Origin: Acidimicrobium ferrooxidans | Lineage (GTDB): Bacteria > Actinomycetota > Geothermincolia > Fen-727 > Anoxymicrobiaceae | DNA: 64,000 nt | Reading direction: 5' to 3' | Assembly (NCBI GenBank): GCA_020723485.1 | Contig: DYIU01000002.1 | Span: forward strand, 591,543-655,542 | The notes under the pieces: model-generated | What the model was told of the DNA's origin: nothing | The model's database searches: none | Seen by the model: the letters and a program-made list of their open reading frames with translations, nothing else | Shown: positions 62,708-64,000 of the stretch, in pieces | Position numbering within the stretch: the stretch's first letter is position 1 | How the letters are laid out: every line of letters starts with the position of its first letter | Made by a program: the position numbers and the translations under genes

Positions 62708-63040
62708 TTACGAATGTCCCATGGAGACCGGGTTATCCCACCATGCGCTCTCGAGGCTGGCCCGACAGTAAGGGCAGCTTGTAGCCCTTGCGCCTACTTC
62801 CCGCCGGCATTCGGGGCAAGGCTGCCCCTTGACGAACCTGATGGGCTTGTTCGCCACTTCGGACTTCCTGTCGAAGCCGCCGGGGAGCGGCGTGAGGATC
62901 ATGAGAATGGCCAACGGCCCGAGGATGAGCCCGGTGACCAGGTAGAAGTATTCATCCCTGCCACGCTTCTTCGCGAGCTCGCGGCAGAGCACGGAGCTTG
63001 ATATGAAAACCACTGCTGTTGCGCACCAACTTGTTATCAC
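62708..63040 (-). CDS. Small membrane protein with C-terminal zinc ribbon, second paralog
   Basis: A 110-residue protein. Two hydrophobic helices (about 4-20 and 32-51, YLVTGLILGPLAILMIL) precede a zinc ribbon CPECRREVGARATSCPYCRA. The layout is that of the protein at 26063-26410. GTG 63040 follows GGGAGG with a 7-nt spacer; the frame upstream of it is less likely used. I know no function. It stands alone between the unit ending at 62190 and the dehydrogenase gene. Confidence 0.75.
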   Translation of the reverse strand: MITSWCATAVVFISSSVLCRELAKKRGRDEYFYLVTGLILGPLAILMILTPLPGGFDRKSEVANKPIRFVKGQPCPECRREVGARATSCPYCRASLESAWWDNPVSMGHS

Positions 63041-63192
63041 GAATCGACCTCCCTTGGCACTGGTTGAATCGACCCGCCTCACTATTAAGTTAAGATTGAA
63101 TTATTAAGTGGGTAGAACAGGTGAGCGCGCCCCCGCGAATAGTATGGCTTGTGCCGGGCATGAGGGTGAGAAAGCAATCGTGCCTTTCGCGT

Positions 63193-63244
63193 CCTGTTGA
63201 AGATGTTGAATATGTTGCTCACGCAACGAAAGTGGTCTGACCCC
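63193..63244 (-). repeat. REP-like element with GTTGC/GCAAC hairpin (copy 2 of long form)
   Basis: The partner of 20972-21024, with the same hairpin layout (GTTGC-GTGA-GCAAC) and tail. Here it overlaps the end of the 3-hydroxyacyl-CoA dehydrogenase gene and encodes its last residues and stop. Confidence 0.8.
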
Positions 63245-64000
63245 GATTGACCATGTCGCGGAGGAGGCCGGGGGCGAAGAAGTTGTGGTTGCCGGTCCGG
63301 GCGAACAGCTCATCGGCCGATTCGAGCACCGAGCCGAGCCCCATGCTGCACGCGAGCTCCAGCGGCCCCATCGGGAAGTTGAAGCCGAGCCGCGCGGCCT
63401 TGTCGATATCGGCCGGCTGCGCCACCCCGGACTCCACGAGCCGGACGGACTCGAGCATCATCGGCAGCATCACCCTTCTCATGATGACGCCGGACCTCTC
63501 GTCCGTACGCTCTTCGGCCGCATCCGTCCCGCCTGCTCCGGCGACGTCGTAAGGGGCCCTCTTGCCCGTCGAGTAATCGTAGAAGCCTCGGCCCGATTTT
63601 CTCCCCAGCAGGTTCGCGGAGATGAGTCGTCGCATGATGGGTGGCGGAAAGAACCTCGGCTCCCCGGTGTCCTCGTATATGGCCATGGAAGCGCTGTATG
63701 AGACTTCGATCCCTGCGTTGTCTATTATCTGCAGCGGCCCGGGGACCCCCTGGACGCCGAATGTCGCGGCCCGGTCGATCTCTTCAGGGGAAGCGAATCC
63801 CTGGTCTACCATCCGGACCGCTTCGAGCGACCCCGGGATGGTGACGCGGTTCGCGATGAAACCGGCGATGTCCCTTCTGACCGGGACGGTCTCCTTGCCG
63901 ATGCCCCGCGCCCATTCGTCGGTCGCACGGAACGTCTCTTCCGAGGTCAGCACGCCCCTGATTATCTCGCAGAGCCTCATCAGGGGGACCGGGCCGAAGA
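63219..64000 (-). CDS. 3-hydroxyacyl-CoA dehydrogenase, 5' part cut by the window edge
   Basis: The frame runs to the right edge, so the NAD-binding Rossmann part is outside. The visible 260 residues cover FFGPVPLMRLCEIIRG (the FFNPV motif region), GFIANRVTIPGSLEAVRM, the GVPGPLQIIDNAGIEVSYS segment and the C-terminal helical domain. It oxidises 3-hydroxyacyl-CoA in beta-oxidation-like routes. Two C-terminal domains occur in tandem, as in long members of the family. The last residues (RGQTTFVA) come from the repeat element at 63193-63244, so the original C-terminus was replaced. Confidence 0.9.
   Translation of the reverse strand, partial: FGPVPLMRLCEIIRGVLTSEETFRATDEWARGIGKETVPVRRDIAGFIANRVTIPGSLEAVRMVDQGFASPEEIDRAATFGVQGVPGPLQIIDNAGIEVSYSASMAIYEDTGEPRFFPPPIMRRLISANLLGRKSGRGFYDYSTGKRAPYDVAGAGGTDAAEERTDERSGVIMRRVMLPMMLESVRLVESGVAQPADIDKAARLGFNFPMGPLELACSMGLGSVLESADELFARTGNHNFFAPGLLRDMVNRGQTTFVA

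Overview
The window is high-GC DNA from an anaerobic or facultatively anaerobic bacterium. I place it tentatively among deep-branching Actinomycetota. The reasons are the frequent GTG and TTG starts, one likely leaderless promoter, and secreted proteins with the W-x-F-x-E-G-x-T repeat that I associate with uncultured lineages of that phylum. There is no rRNA gene, so this placement is inference. The repertoire (selenoprotein formate dehydrogenase, Rnf-type subunits, CoA transferase, thiolase, MmgE/PrpD protein) suggests anaerobic formate and acyl-CoA metabolism.

Left part (1-16.4 kb): a selenium and formate region. A partial RnfC-like gene runs off the left edge on the minus strand. Divergent from it is a complete selenocysteine set: a DUF3343 carrier, selD, yedF, selA, selB and tRNA-Sec (UCA). 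A LysR regulator and a small P-loop protein follow, ending at a strong hairpin. selD itself contains an in-frame UGA (Sec16). Facing this from the right is one minus-strand operon: tatA-tatC-fdhE-fdhA(Sec)-fdhB-rnfC-rnfD. It joins Tat export, maturation, an exported selenocysteine formate dehydrogenase and only two Rnf subunits.

Middle (16.6-38.6 kb): housekeeping and catabolic genes. These are an extended SDR, a CoxE-like VWA protein with a MoxR ATPase, a flavodoxin-like reductase, a small zincin, a VOC protein, an MBL hydrolase, a membrane-inserted SbcCD/YhaNO-like pair, and a tight operon of CoA transferase, Cys-rich ferredoxin, 23-residue repeat protein and zinc-ribbon protein. After them come UbiA, IspH, an EamA transporter, an SDR, a second Cys-rich ferredoxin, an MmgE/PrpD protein, a lipoprotein and a secreted metallopeptidase.

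Right part (38.6-64 kb): a RelE/Phd toxin-antitoxin pair. Next to it are a receiver-like/TM/PKD protein and a 1145-residue secreted protein, in DNA that looks less GC-rich by eye. Then come an amidohydrolase, two convergent REC-PAS-histidine kinases, a D-aminoacylase-like protein, an acyltransferase, two secreted proteins sharing an IPT domain and a Cys-Gly C-terminal anchor, a thiolase operon with an HMG-CoA-synthase-like/DUF35 fusion lacking the usual Cys, and a 3-hydroxyacyl-CoA dehydrogenase cut by the right edge.

Across the window, a short repeat with core GGGGTCAGRYC occurs eight times, each time at or just after a stop codon and in the sense orientation of that gene.
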